64,000 nucleotides of DNA from a bacterium. Lineage in GTDB: Bacteria; Verrucomicrobiota; Verrucomicrobiia; Verrucomicrobiales; Akkermansiaceae. This document shows, piece by piece, positions 9,040 through 17,684 of this stretch. Where the stretch lies: the NCBI GenBank assembly GCA_018222765.1, contig JAAEZT010000001.1, positions 207,462 through 271,461 on the forward strand. Reading direction: 5' to 3'. Numbering within the stretch: the stretch's first letter is position 1; every line of letters begins with the position of its first letter. The notes below the pieces were generated by a model. The model made no database searches. It was given only the letters and a program-made list of their open reading frames with translations, and was not told the origin of the DNA. A program made the position numbers and the translations under genes.

Positions 9040-11052
9040 ATGATCCGCCCCGTTCTCACCCTCGCCTACCAACTCTTCCTCTTTCTAGTAGGATTTAGCA
9101 TTTCGAGTTTAGACCTTCTTGCCAGCGAAAGGCCCAACATCATTTTCTTCCTCGTCGATGACCTGGGTCAGCGGGATGTGGGTTGCTACGGGAGCCAATT
9201 CCACGAAACTCCGGCGATCGACCAGTTGGCAAAAGAAGGTATGCTGTTCACCGATGCCTATGCCACCTGCCACGTGTGCTCACCCAGTCGCGCGAGTATT
9301 CTCACCGGAAAATATCCCGCCCGGACCAATTTGACGGAATGGCTGGGAGGGCGTCCCGAGCGGGACTATGAACCGCTTCATCACGGAGAAAAACTGACCG
9401 CATTGCCAGACGAGGAGGTCACCCTCGCCGAGACCCTCAAGCGCCATGGCTATGCTACTGCGAACTACGGCAAAGCGCACGTGAGCGTAAATCCGAAAAC
9501 CTACGGTTTCGACGAAGAGATCACGGGATGGGTGCGCTCCTATCACCATCCTTTTGGTGGCGCCTATGATAAAAAGCTACCGGCGAAAGAAGGCGACTAC
9601 TACACCGACAAGCTGACCGATGCGGCCTTGGATTTCATTGAACGAAATCAAAATCAGCCCTTTTTTGTGCATCTTGAACACTTCGCGGTACACGACCCGA
9701 TTCAGGGGCGCCCGGACTTGGTGGAAAAATATCGCAAGAAGCTCGCGGCGATGCCGAAACAGAAAGGGCCGGACTTCATTCTTGAACCCAACCCGGACGG
9801 GCCGCAGCTCACGAAGGAAGAGCTTAAGGCGCTGGCTGAAAACGACGAGTTACAGGCTCATCAGGACGCTCGCGTCTGGTGGGTGAAGCAGAAACAAGAC
9901 AATGTCGAGTTTGCCGGCATGCTTGAAGCAACGGACGAGAGCTTGGCGCGTATTCGCGCGAAGCTTAAGAAACTTGGACTGGAAGAGAACACCATCATTG
10001 TCTTCACGGGGGACAATGGCGGCATGTCGGCCTCGAATCAGTATCGCGGCATCAATCATCAGCGCAAATCACTGGACGCTCAATTCGCAAGTTCCAACCT
10101 TCCGCTGCGCGGGGCCAAAGGATGGAACTACGAAGGCGGCATTCGCGTGCCCTTGGTCGTTTATTGGCCTGGCAAAACTCAAGCCAACACCACTTCGCAA
10201 GCTATCGTTACGGGTACGGACTTCTACCCCACTCTACTCGAAATGTTGGGCCTTCCCGCATTGCCTGATCAACATAAAGACGGCCGCAGCTTTGTCCCAG
10301 CTTTGAAAGCGGAAGCCTACGACCGCGGACCGATCTACTGGCACTTCCCCCACTACAGCAATCATGGTTACCAAAGCCCAAATGGTGCCATTCGCTCCGG
10401 GCGATACAAATTAATCGAATACTACGAAAACGGAACCGTTCAGCTCTTCGATCTGGAGGATGATATCGGCGAACGCAAAGACCTCGCAAAATCAAAACCA
10501 GAAATTGCCCGAAAACTGAAGAAAATGCTCCATGACTGGCGGGTGGAAGTTGACGCCAAGATGCCCTATCCAAAAACCGCCACTTCCAAACCCGCGCCGG
10601 GGGCGCGAATTCCCAAACCGGCCAGCAAAGCCAACAACTTGCCTGCAGATGTCAAAAAATTTGCGCCGGGTTGGACAATCAAAAACTGGGGTGGACCAGG
10701 GATGAAGCCGGGCCTGCGAAAGACATGGGGTGGGCGTAAAAACGTTCTGTTGACTCACCCGCTAAGCAGGGAGATTCCATGCGTTCTATCCCGTCGTATT
10801 GATGTGCCCGCTGGAAAGAAGACCGCCCTCACCTTCGCGGTCAACAATCATCCGAAAGGAAACTGGACCCTGCTCGTCAGGATCGATGGTGTAGAAGTCC
10901 TGAGTAAATCCATCGAAGAGTCATCCTGGCAAGAGTTCCAATTCGACCTAACGAAGCACGCGGGAGAAACGATCAAGATCGAACTGGAAAACCGAGCCAG
11001 TGACTGGACTTTCGAGGCCGCATTATGGAATCGAATTGAACTGGTTAAGTAG
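9040..11052 (+). CDS. Secreted sulfatase with C-terminal beta-sandwich extension
   Basis: Type I sulfatase of 670 aa, longer than usual. Signal peptide about 1-29, ending DLLASE. The metal strand is RPNIIFFLVDDLG and the canonical formylglycine site is C80-S-P-S-R84. The second metal site is FTGDNGGMSASN. The sulfatase core ends around residue 515 (EVDAKMPYPK). It is followed by a Pro/Ala/Lys linker (about 520-550) and a roughly 110-residue beta-rich module (DVPAGKKTALTFAVNN, then TIKIELENRASDWTFEAALW) that looks like a carbohydrate-binding jelly roll. It is the fourth gene of the operon, 6 bases after the DUF1592 gene. Its first 90 bases resemble the start of the sulfatase at 3825, while the rest is compositionally less C-rich on this strand than the three preceding genes. 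Confidence 0.92.
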   Translation: MIRPVLTLAYQLFLFLVGFSISSLDLLASERPNIIFFLVDDLGQRDVGCYGSQFHETPAIDQLAKEGMLFTDAYATCHVCSPSRASILTGKYPARTNLTEWLGGRPERDYEPLHHGEKLTALPDEEVTLAETLKRHGYATANYGKAHVSVNPKTYGFDEEITGWVRSYHHPFGGAYDKKLPAKEGDYYTDKLTDAALDFIERNQNQPFFVHLEHFAVHDPIQGRPDLVEKYRKKLAAMPKQKGPDFILEPNPDGPQLTKEELKALAENDELQAHQDARVWWVKQKQDNVEFAGMLEATDESLARIRAKLKKLGLEENTIIVFTGDNGGMSASNQYRGINHQRKSLDAQFASSNLPLRGAKGWNYEGGIRVPLVVYWPGKTQANTTSQAIVTGTDFYPTLLEMLGLPALPDQHKDGRSFVPALKAEAYDRGPIYWHFPHYSNHGYQSPNGAIRSGRYKLIEYYENGTVQLFDLEDDIGERKDLAKSKPEIARKLKKMLHDWRVEVDAKMPYPKTATSKPAPGARIPKPASKANNLPADVKKFAPGWTIKNWGGPGMKPGLRKTWGGRKNVLLTHPLSREIPCVLSRRIDVPAGKKTALTFAVNNHPKGNWTLLVRIDGVEVLSKSIEESSWQEFQFDLTKHAGETIKIELENRASDWTFEAALWNRIELVK

Positions 11053-11561
11053 AGAGAGGGAAGCAAATCAGACCCCCTTTTCTGAGACAACATGTGCTGT
11101 CTCTCTTATTTTACGGGTTCAAATCCAGTCATTGGAAAACAGATCAAGGCTTCAAGCTCCCTTCTCACCATCTAAAGCTCCCCCACCCGACCGGGGGAAG
11201 ACGCGGCGGACGCTCTACATAATACGGTGAGAGATTTTTTGCCCTGATATGGGCCTGCCCTCGATTGGCTCATCATTCTCCGGCCCAAATGAAATTATTT
11301 TGAGCAACAAATGGGCAACAAGCCAACACTCCTTAGCCTGACCACGGTCTCAACCTTAACAGACCCATCGCAGCTCACGGCGAGTCACTGATAACGACTA
11401 AGCCTTCCGGACAGTGGATTCAACCTGGAAGCGCAACGCGAGGTTGAGCTGAAAATATATCGTTAGAGGTAGCGTGTTCGAGAGTTTTTCGTGGTCGTAC
11501 GTTGAGGAAGTTTCGCCCCCTTGCCTCCGTGTCTGCGATCTAACAATTTTTCACCAACTCC
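11053..11561. other. Gene-free interval between convergent genes
   Basis: About 510 bases between the sulfatase stop and the stop of the minus-strand phosphoesterase. I see no convincing reading frame in it. A T-arm-like string (GGGTTCAAATCC near 11115) has no tRNA around it. I found no clear terminator with a T-run, although both neighbours end here and transcription from both sides must stop in it. Confidence 0.5.
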
Positions 11562-13439
11562 TCACTGCACCTCCAGCTGCCCAAAGAAACTTGGCAGGGT
11601 ATTCCCATACCAGAAGGTCGGAGACCATTGATAGGATTTTCGTTCTTCCATTCTGGGACGATGGCGAGCCATTTGAAACCCCCAATTCTTATTGGCCTTG
11701 AGATCAGCTTCAATATCTTTGAGGGGAATGGCCATCTCCAAAGTCCATGCGCTATCTTCCTTTCCGGTCTTCCATTCCGAAGCGCTGTTCCACTTTGCAT
11801 CACGCAGACGCGCGTCATACAGAACACCTTTGGGATTTAGCATAAAATGGTGAAACGATTTCTTATCGTGGTTGGTATCGAAAAGAATCTCGATGGAATC
11901 ATCCTCCCGAAGGTCACTATCCCGTGTTTCCACCTCACTTAAAATGTCGCGCATCATGGGCTCCTGACACCGAACACCGATATAGACGAAGGAGTCGTCG
12001 TAACTCAACCACGCTTCTGTTTTTACCGGCGCATATCCATCGGCTCTCCTTGGAATGAGCCGGCTTATGCTTGGTTCGCCTTTCCACAAAGCATCATCTA
12101 ATTTCCCGTCGATCACTGGCCTTTTCTCAGCGGCTGTCATTTGAGTTTTCTCAGGATACTTCTTCACGTGATCGGTCAGGTCGAGGGGCAGATAGAGTGC
12201 CTTGTCGAGATGATACTGGTCTTCTTCCCCATGAAAATGAACATCAAGACGAGGCAAGGGAAAGTAGGTCGAGACATCGCCCTGATGGCTCACCGTGAAT
12301 TGAATTTCCTTCTTCTCCCCGGGAGCAACATCCAATGAGACTCTACGGGGACTCACGGTCCAGTGATCCGAAACAGGGAGCATCCACGACATCCGCCCCG
12401 AGAGCTTGGTATCGAGAGGATTCTCCACCTGCAGAGTTACGACCTTTTCGCGGAATGGAAAAGTTTCCTTAAAGCTCTCTGTGAACTTCATCCCTCTCCA
12501 AAACTTTTGTTTCGCCTCGGTCGTAACGTCTTCCGCCAACATCCCGTCGAGGGTAAGGTTCATCATCCTCGGCCCCTGCTCTGTCATCGTGATCCAGGTG
12601 GCATGATCAAACTCCCCGAAGGAACTTCCTCGCAACGCGCTTCCTCCGCCTGTGGTCCCGAGAGTGTAATAATTAGCCTGATTTCTCTCATACTTGGCGT
12701 AGCGATGCACGTGCCCTGCATAAACGGTGTGCTTTTTACCAGCCAATACGGCCTCAATCTCCGGCCATCCAGTTTTTGATTTCTTTAGGACAGTTTTCCC
12801 ATTTACATTGCGCTTAATCCCCTCTTCCGAGACCCAGAGAGGCTGATGGATGAATACCATCGTCCAGCGAACATCAGAGTGCTTCTCGATTTCTTTCTTT
12901 GCCCAAGCAATCTGTTCCTTGCCGAGAGAAGGACTGGAGCCTTCGCCATCCTGCGTATTCAGACAAAGAAACAGGACATTCTTGTAGACGAAGGTGTAGT
13001 AGCGCACGCCAAACATCTCGTCCCAAATCTTGTCCATCACTCCGTTGCTTACATCGTGATTTCCCGGCAGGTAAAAGAAGGGCATTTCAAAGCCCTTAAC
13101 GAATCCATTGAATTCATCCCACTGCCGTCGAATTTCTTTTTGATCTCGCAGCCGTCCGCCGCCCGGAATTAAGTCGCCAACCGTGATCACGAACTCAGGT
13201 TGCAGCTCGTTCACCTTTTTGACCGCACGCGGAAATACCCCCGGCCTCAGTCCTCCGGTTCTGTCGGTGACGATCGCGAACTGAAAGTCATTTGGATCGT
13301 TTCGGAATTTACGTTTTGTCCATGGCTTCTGGGGAGTAGAGACGCTGTGCGAAAAATTCTCGTCGCTTTCCGGCCCTGTCTCCGAGAGAAGAGTCAAAGG
13401 AAAACAGCAACTTAAAAAAAGCGATAGGCGGTATTTCAT
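11562..13439 (-). CDS. Secreted metallophosphoesterase with C-terminal CBM9-like domain
   Basis: Secreted protein of 625 aa with a signal peptide (about 1-19). The N-terminal half is a calcineurin-like metallophosphoesterase: FAIVTDRTGGL (the usual D-x-H here reads D-R-T), VGDLIPGGG, the GNHD motif in YLPGNHDVSNG, a later H at VFIHQPLW, and YAGHVHRY. A middle segment (about 300-430) is a beta-sandwich-like region. The C-terminal 190 residues form a CBM9-type carbohydrate-binding/DOMON-like module: KRPVIDGKLDDALWKGE, then DSIEILFDTNHD and WTLEMAIPLKDI. This layout suggests a phosphodiesterase or phosphatase anchored to sugar-rich material. It stands alone on the minus strand and shares a 109-base promoter gap with the divergent serine hydrolase at 13549. 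Confidence 0.88.
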   Translation of the reverse strand: MKYRLSLFLSCCFPLTLLSETGPESDENFSHSVSTPQKPWTKRKFRNDPNDFQFAIVTDRTGGLRPGVFPRAVKKVNELQPEFVITVGDLIPGGGRLRDQKEIRRQWDEFNGFVKGFEMPFFYLPGNHDVSNGVMDKIWDEMFGVRYYTFVYKNVLFLCLNTQDGEGSSPSLGKEQIAWAKKEIEKHSDVRWTMVFIHQPLWVSEEGIKRNVNGKTVLKKSKTGWPEIEAVLAGKKHTVYAGHVHRYAKYERNQANYYTLGTTGGGSALRGSSFGEFDHATWITMTEQGPRMMNLTLDGMLAEDVTTEAKQKFWRGMKFTESFKETFPFREKVVTLQVENPLDTKLSGRMSWMLPVSDHWTVSPRRVSLDVAPGEKKEIQFTVSHQGDVSTYFPLPRLDVHFHGEEDQYHLDKALYLPLDLTDHVKKYPEKTQMTAAEKRPVIDGKLDDALWKGEPSISRLIPRRADGYAPVKTEAWLSYDDSFVYIGVRCQEPMMRDILSEVETRDSDLREDDSIEILFDTNHDKKSFHHFMLNPKGVLYDARLRDAKWNSASEWKTGKEDSAWTLEMAIPLKDIEADLKANKNWGFQMARHRPRMEERKSYQWSPTFWYGNTLPSFFGQLEVQ

Positions 13440-13548
13440 GAAAAATCTGGAACCAACTAAGCGGATTATTTAGAATTTACCAAGATCTGAAAATGGGGAG
13501 AGGAATATTGATCAAGGAACTGAGAAGACGCGTAACATACTGAGAAAG

Positions 13549-15120
13549 ATGACAATCAAACGAATTTCACTACAGTGGTTGATCTTGGCGGCATGGATGG
13601 TCGGCGATTACAGTTCCGCGCAGGAAGTGAAGACGCGCCTTCCCCACGGCTACCGCGAAGTTGGTTTGGATAAGGCAGCGGCACTGCGCGACTTATGCCA
13701 AGCTACGGCTGAAACCGGACTATTCTCAGGCGCCGTGCTGGTAGCCGACAAAGGGGAGGTGATTTATCAAGAGGCCTTTGGTTTGGCGAATCGGGAATGG
13801 AACATCCCCAACACCACAGATACCAAGTTCCGGCTCGCTTCTGTCAGCAAGCAGTTCTGCACCATGGTCATAATGCAATTGATCCAGGAAGGCAAAGTGA
13901 ATCTGGACGACAAGATCACAGATCACTTGTCCTATTACCGGAAGGATACCGGTGACAAAATCACGATTCATCATCTGATGTCTCATCAATCGAACATCAA
14001 GGATTTCACGGCGAGCTTCGACTATCGTGGCAGCATCTCCCGTTTGTCATTCGACAAAGATGAATTCATTCAACAATACTGCAGTGGTGATCTCTCGAAT
14101 GAACCCGGAACGATATACTCCTATTGCAATGCGGGCTATTTGATTCTTGGCCGGATCATCGAGAAAGTGACTCGCAAAACCTTCGAGAAAAATATCGAGG
14201 AGCGCATCTTCGAGCCACTCGGAATGAAAAATAGCGGGTATGACCGAAACCGCTATGTGCTTGAGAAGCGGGCAGATGGCTACACGCGCGGGCCCTTCGG
14301 ATATACGAAAGCCGATTACATGGAGATGGACTCCTCTCCCGGCGCGGCCGGCTCACTCTATTCCACGGTGAAAGATATGTTTCTCTGGGATCGAGCTCTC
14401 TACACCGACCAACTTCTGGATCAGGAAAACCGGAAGCTGATGTTTACCCCGAACCGGGATGTTCCAGAAGTGAAAGCAGCGGGTGGCCGAGCTCAAAGTC
14501 GTTATGGCTACGGCTGGCAGATTTACACTCAATCTCATCCAGTGACGAAACGACGCACCAAGGTGATCAACCACGGAGGAGCCATTAATGGATTTCGGGC
14601 CATGGAAAATCGCCTCGTAGACGATGATTCGTTTATCATCGTTCTCTGCAATCAGGGAGATTCTTTTGGCAATTCTGATGTCTGGAAATCGGTCGTTAAT
14701 TTGAGCACCGAACTGATTCATATCGTGACCGACCAGCCCTTCCGAATGCCGGGCAAAGCGCGCCTTAGCCAGGATCAACTTCTTTATACCATGGTCAAAC
14801 GCGATGGATTGGAAGCCTCCATCGAATGGTTCAAAGCCAAAGGAAAAAAAGCCGCCTGGGGAGGCACCAACATGGCGCTGGCCCAACAACTGATCGATGA
14901 TGGAAGCGTCGACGACGGTCTCCGCTTCATGGAACTCGAAATCGAACTAAGCCCTGGCAAAGCCTGGCTGCTTCGTAAAACAGCCGAGGCCTGCTTGAGC
15001 AACGGCCGTCCAGAGAAAGCGTTAACGATCGCCAAGCGCGGACTGGAGTTGAAACCTGATGATGAAAAACTGCAGACACTGAAGTCGGAAGCAGAAAAGG
15101 ATCTGGAGTCACTGCGGTAA
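13549..15120 (+). CDS. Secreted serine hydrolase, class C beta-lactamase/esterase fold
   Basis: Protein of 523 aa with signal peptide (about 1-24, ending SSAQ). Catalytic elements of the beta-lactamase/DD-peptidase-like fold are all present: S98-V-S-K101 (SxxK), Y192-C-N194 (YxN) and H342-G-G replacing KTG, the pattern of the broad esterase/D-aminopeptidase-like group rather than a true antibiotic-resistance enzyme. The C-terminal 100 residues form TPR-like helices (ALAQQLIDDGSVDDGLRFME, then GRPEKALTIAKRGLELKPD). The substrate is unknown; candidates are short peptides, esters or acylated sugars. It is the last gene before the island boundary at 15488. Confidence 0.88.
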   Translation: MTIKRISLQWLILAAWMVGDYSSAQEVKTRLPHGYREVGLDKAAALRDLCQATAETGLFSGAVLVADKGEVIYQEAFGLANREWNIPNTTDTKFRLASVSKQFCTMVIMQLIQEGKVNLDDKITDHLSYYRKDTGDKITIHHLMSHQSNIKDFTASFDYRGSISRLSFDKDEFIQQYCSGDLSNEPGTIYSYCNAGYLILGRIIEKVTRKTFEKNIEERIFEPLGMKNSGYDRNRYVLEKRADGYTRGPFGYTKADYMEMDSSPGAAGSLYSTVKDMFLWDRALYTDQLLDQENRKLMFTPNRDVPEVKAAGGRAQSRYGYGWQIYTQSHPVTKRRTKVINHGGAINGFRAMENRLVDDDSFIIVLCNQGDSFGNSDVWKSVVNLSTELIHIVTDQPFRMPGKARLSQDQLLYTMVKRDGLEASIEWFKAKGKKAAWGGTNMALAQQLIDDGSVDDGLRFMELEIELSPGKAWLLRKTAEACLSNGRPEKALTIAKRGLELKPDDEKLQTLKSEAEKDLESLR

Positions 15121-15487
15121 TTAACAGCATAGCTCGAAAAGCTCAGCGAAAGAAAGACGGATACATCCACGGCCTTACGATCTGCCGAACGGATCCCGTG
15201 ATTATTCAGTCGATGATCGGGCACGCTTAGATTGCTCCGTAGAATCAGATCATTCAACTGCAATCAAAACCTGCTTCCCCACCGGTGGAGTCTTCCCCTT
15301 CACCGCTGATTCCCGAACGGTGACTCCTTTATCGACCTGCTCTGGCAGGCTTCCCCCTCCCTACTCCAAAACATCAGGGGTTCAGCGAAAAAGGATGCGG
15401 AAATCGGGAATTGCTTAAATTGTGTTCACACCCTCCATTCCACAAAAAAAGAAACCCGCTTATCCGGTAGGATGAACCAGGTTATAT
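15121..15487. other. Gene-free flank just outside the island
   Basis: About 370 bases with no reading frame I would defend. It contains TGTGTTCACACC at 15421-15432, which resembles TGTGTTTACACC found inside the right end of the island at 45260-45271. In the ancestral chromosome this stretch would have lain directly downstream of the tRNA-Lys gene now at 45321. Confidence 0.5.
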
Positions 15488-15522
15488 AAAGTACGCAGAC
15501 TGGGACTCGAACCCAGGACCAA
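15488..15522 (-). repeat. Left attachment site (orphan tRNA-Lys 3' fragment)
   Basis: This 35-base sequence is identical to 45317-45351. It holds the T-arm, acceptor 3' strand and discriminator of tRNA-Lys in minus orientation, plus 4 bases beyond the tRNA end. The bases on either side differ from the right copy (T versus A before it, A versus T after it). It marks the far end of the integrated element. Confidence 0.9.
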
Positions 15523-15713
15523 AAAGACTCTAGACGCTGATTATCAGCACTTAAAAGAACCTCCAACACGGAGAAACACCCTCAAACATCCAGAGTGTTT
15601 ACATTTATGGTCCCACACCGATTCGCCTCCCTCCACCTCATCGAGGGCAAGTTCGACAGGGAAAGCGCATACTATTTTAGGTGCTCGAACCCAAAATCGA
15701 ACCCATTACTGAT

Positions 15714-16916
15714 ATGGCCACAATATTCCGACGCAACAACAGCCGGTATTGGTGGACCTACTTCACTGATCGAAACGGAAAACGAATCGGCAGATCAACA
15801 GGCACTGAGAAGAAAAGCGAGGCCCGTGATGTCGCCAACACGCTTGAACTCGAAGAAAAGAAGGCCAAGCGGAAGATGATTCCTATCCAAAAGGAAATGG
15901 CCGATATACTCTACAAGGCTGCCGTTGAATCGAACAAAGGCGCCTTCACTGTTGAGAAAGCACGCAGTTACTTATTGGAAATCTACGAGATCGCAAATCA
16001 TGAGGCTCTGCCGAGCTTTACCGTGGGAGATTGGCTCGAAAAATGGCTCACTGACAAAGCTGCCAACATCAAAGAGAAAACGATGCTGCGCTATTCAGGC
16101 TCGATTCGCGACATAAAGAAAGCTCTCGGGAAAAACGCACAACTCCCTCTCGAACTTTTTTCGACCCAGCACGCAAAGGATCTCAGAGAAGCCCTAATAA
16201 AAAAACGAGGAAAAGCTCGAAACTCTACGATCAACGTCAAACTGACCGATTTCAAGTCGGCACTAACCGCCGCTTTTGAGGAGCGAATGACTCAATACAA
16301 CCTTGGTGTCTCGATCAAATACTTACCTGAAGACGATAGTAAAATCGTGACTCATTTCGAACCTGAAGAGGTTAGAAAACTTATCCAGGCAACCGATCGA
16401 TCTGATTGGAAACTCGCCATTCTCCTCGCAGCTGAGACCGGGTTACGTCTTTCGGACATTGTGGCGATGAAAGTCAATAGCATTAAATTTGCCCGAGGCT
16501 GTCTTGTCGTCAGCCCAAGAAAACAGATGCGAGCAAGGAGCAAAAAAACAGTCACGATCCCTCTCAGCGAGAAAACCATGAAGCGGCTCCAAGCCGTCAG
16601 TAATTCAAAAGAGGAGTTTCTCTTTCCGAATTTAGCGACCAAGACAAGCTCGACTCACAGTTCCAATTTCAACAACCTCATGGCTCGCGCCAATATCCCA
16701 AAGCAAATCAAACTCGATAATGGCGAGACCGGACACCGATCCTTTCACAGCCTCCGACACAGCTTTGCAACGTGGCTATTGAGAGCGAATGTCGGCAAAG
16801 ATGTAAGGAAATCCCTCATGGCTCATTCAAGCGACGACGTTCATGAAATCTATGCAATCCACGATGAAAACACCCTGAGAAAGGCGATTGAAAATCTACC
16901 TACATTGACGGTGTAG
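15714..16916 (+). CDS. int: Tyrosine recombinase (phage-type integrase)
   Basis: Site-specific recombinase of 400 aa from the ATG at 15714; an in-frame start 33 bases upstream is possible, but the protein from MATIFRRNNSRYWW looks native. The N-terminal arm-binding domain covers about 1-60 (YWWTYFTDRNGKRIG). A SAM-like core-binding domain covers about 105-200 (FTVGDWLEKWLTDKAANI). The catalytic domain follows with the expected residues: Arg in AETGLRLSDIVAMK, the H-x-x-R box in HSLRHSFATWLL, the second His in LMAHSSDD, and the Tyr nucleophile in HEIYAIHDEN. Its position just inside the left attachment repeat identifies it as the integrase of the tRNA-Lys island. No excisionase gene is visible next to it. 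Confidence 0.93.
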   Translation: MATIFRRNNSRYWWTYFTDRNGKRIGRSTGTEKKSEARDVANTLELEEKKAKRKMIPIQKEMADILYKAAVESNKGAFTVEKARSYLLEIYEIANHEALPSFTVGDWLEKWLTDKAANIKEKTMLRYSGSIRDIKKALGKNAQLPLELFSTQHAKDLREALIKKRGKARNSTINVKLTDFKSALTAAFEERMTQYNLGVSIKYLPEDDSKIVTHFEPEEVRKLIQATDRSDWKLAILLAAETGLRLSDIVAMKVNSIKFARGCLVVSPRKQMRARSKKTVTIPLSEKTMKRLQAVSNSKEEFLFPNLATKTSSTHSSNFNNLMARANIPKQIKLDNGETGHRSFHSLRHSFATWLLRANVGKDVRKSLMAHSSDDVHEIYAIHDENTLRKAIENLPTLTV

Positions 16917-17012
16917 CCTATGTGATGTGAGTAGAAGAATCTGCGGATTACCTCCAATACACCAGCCATCCAAATAATCCGATTCAGTCACCACCCCGCA
17001 TGACTGCATAGC

Positions 17013-17033
17013 GCGAGAAATTTTCTCGCTTTT
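17013..17033 (+). terminator. Possible intrinsic terminator after the integrase
   Basis: Inverted repeat GCGAGAA / TTCTCGC (17013-17019 and 17023-17029) with a 3-base loop, followed by a short TTTT. The stem is stable but the T-run is short, so termination is plausible rather than certain. It separates the integrase from the leader gene at 17074. Confidence 0.45.
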
Positions 17034-17036
17034 CGC

Positions 17037-17067
17037 TGGAATAAGATTATCAGTTCCCTCTCTGATA
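17037..17067 (+). promoter_or_regulatory. Shared TGGAATAAG box and inverted repeat upstream of Cys-rich leader gene
   Basis: TGGAATAAG at 17037-17045 lies 28 bases before the ATG at 17074. The same 9-mer occurs 31 bases before the paralogous leader gene on the minus strand (44907-44915). Between box and start lies an inverted repeat TATCAG (17048-17053) / CTGATA (17062-17067) that could be an operator or a leader hairpin. The box may include the -10 region. The regulator is unknown. Confidence 0.45.
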
Positions 17068-17073
17068 GGCAGA

Positions 17074-17541
17074 ATGGTTCGCAAAGGAACAACTCTAATT
17101 ATGTTTTGGCTCATGACGGTGGTAGTTGCCACCTCGCAGCCAGGTCTTAACTATTGCCTCTGCTTAGAGACCATATTCGTGGGAGAATGTGAATGTATAG
17201 ACCTTGTCAACGAAGGAACCTGTTCACGTGCTTCCGACGAAGGCCCTTGTGACTGTTCTTCGCAAGACAGCACAGAGATCAGGGAAGAAATTTTCACCCC
17301 GTGTCAGGATTGCATCCTCAGTCTTCGGCTTGAATTAGACGACTTCGTCGGTGTCGATTCCATTCAGACTCCCAGCCACGAAGGATTCGAGCTTGTTCCT
17401 TTGCCAAATAAGGCCGGAGAAATCGACATTGCCTTTTCGCTTAAAAATTCCATTCATGGAATTCGAGGGAGCCCCCCGGCTGTTACAGGGTTGGTTCCAT
17501 CTGTCTCACTACGCGTGAGATACTCAGTGTTTCTTGTTTGA
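17074..17541 (+). CDS. Small secreted Cys-rich protein, leader gene of the ABC efflux operon
   Basis: Unrecognised 155-aa protein with a signal peptide or N-terminal anchor (about 1-23, LIMFWLMTVVVATSQ). The next 60 residues hold eleven Cys, arranged as YCLC, GECEC, then single and paired Cys up to PCQDC, and continue as LELDDFV. The C-terminus is beta-rich and ends RYSVFLV. The protein at 44474-44875 aligns over the same landmarks (YC, DCGC, PCDDC, LDVDDLV, final YSVFRL) and also starts MVR, so the two are paralogues. A more distant relative precedes the second pump at 24126. The gene lies 143 bases before the HlyD gene and may share its transcript. Its likely role is extracytoplasmic metal or thiol binding or sensing; this is inference from Cys content and position. 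Confidence 0.7.
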   Translation: MVRKGTTLIMFWLMTVVVATSQPGLNYCLCLETIFVGECECIDLVNEGTCSRASDEGPCDCSSQDSTEIREEIFTPCQDCILSLRLELDDFVGVDSIQTPSHEGFELVPLPNKAGEIDIAFSLKNSIHGIRGSPPAVTGLVPSVSLRVRYSVFLV

Positions 17542-17684
17542 TTCATTGGTTTGACGGCGTGCGCTGCTTTCTAGCGCTCGTCTTTTTTGTGCACTGATTT
17601 TCGCACCTTTGCTGCGATCTCACTCCTACGATAACGCCTTCTCCAGGCCATTCGTTTCCTCAAACCACTTTCATCGATACACTT

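Noticed and set aside
11110-11135. tRNA remnant suggested by GGGTTCAAATCC
   Set aside because: No acceptor, D-arm or anticodon arm can be assembled around it, and it matches no tRNA in the window.
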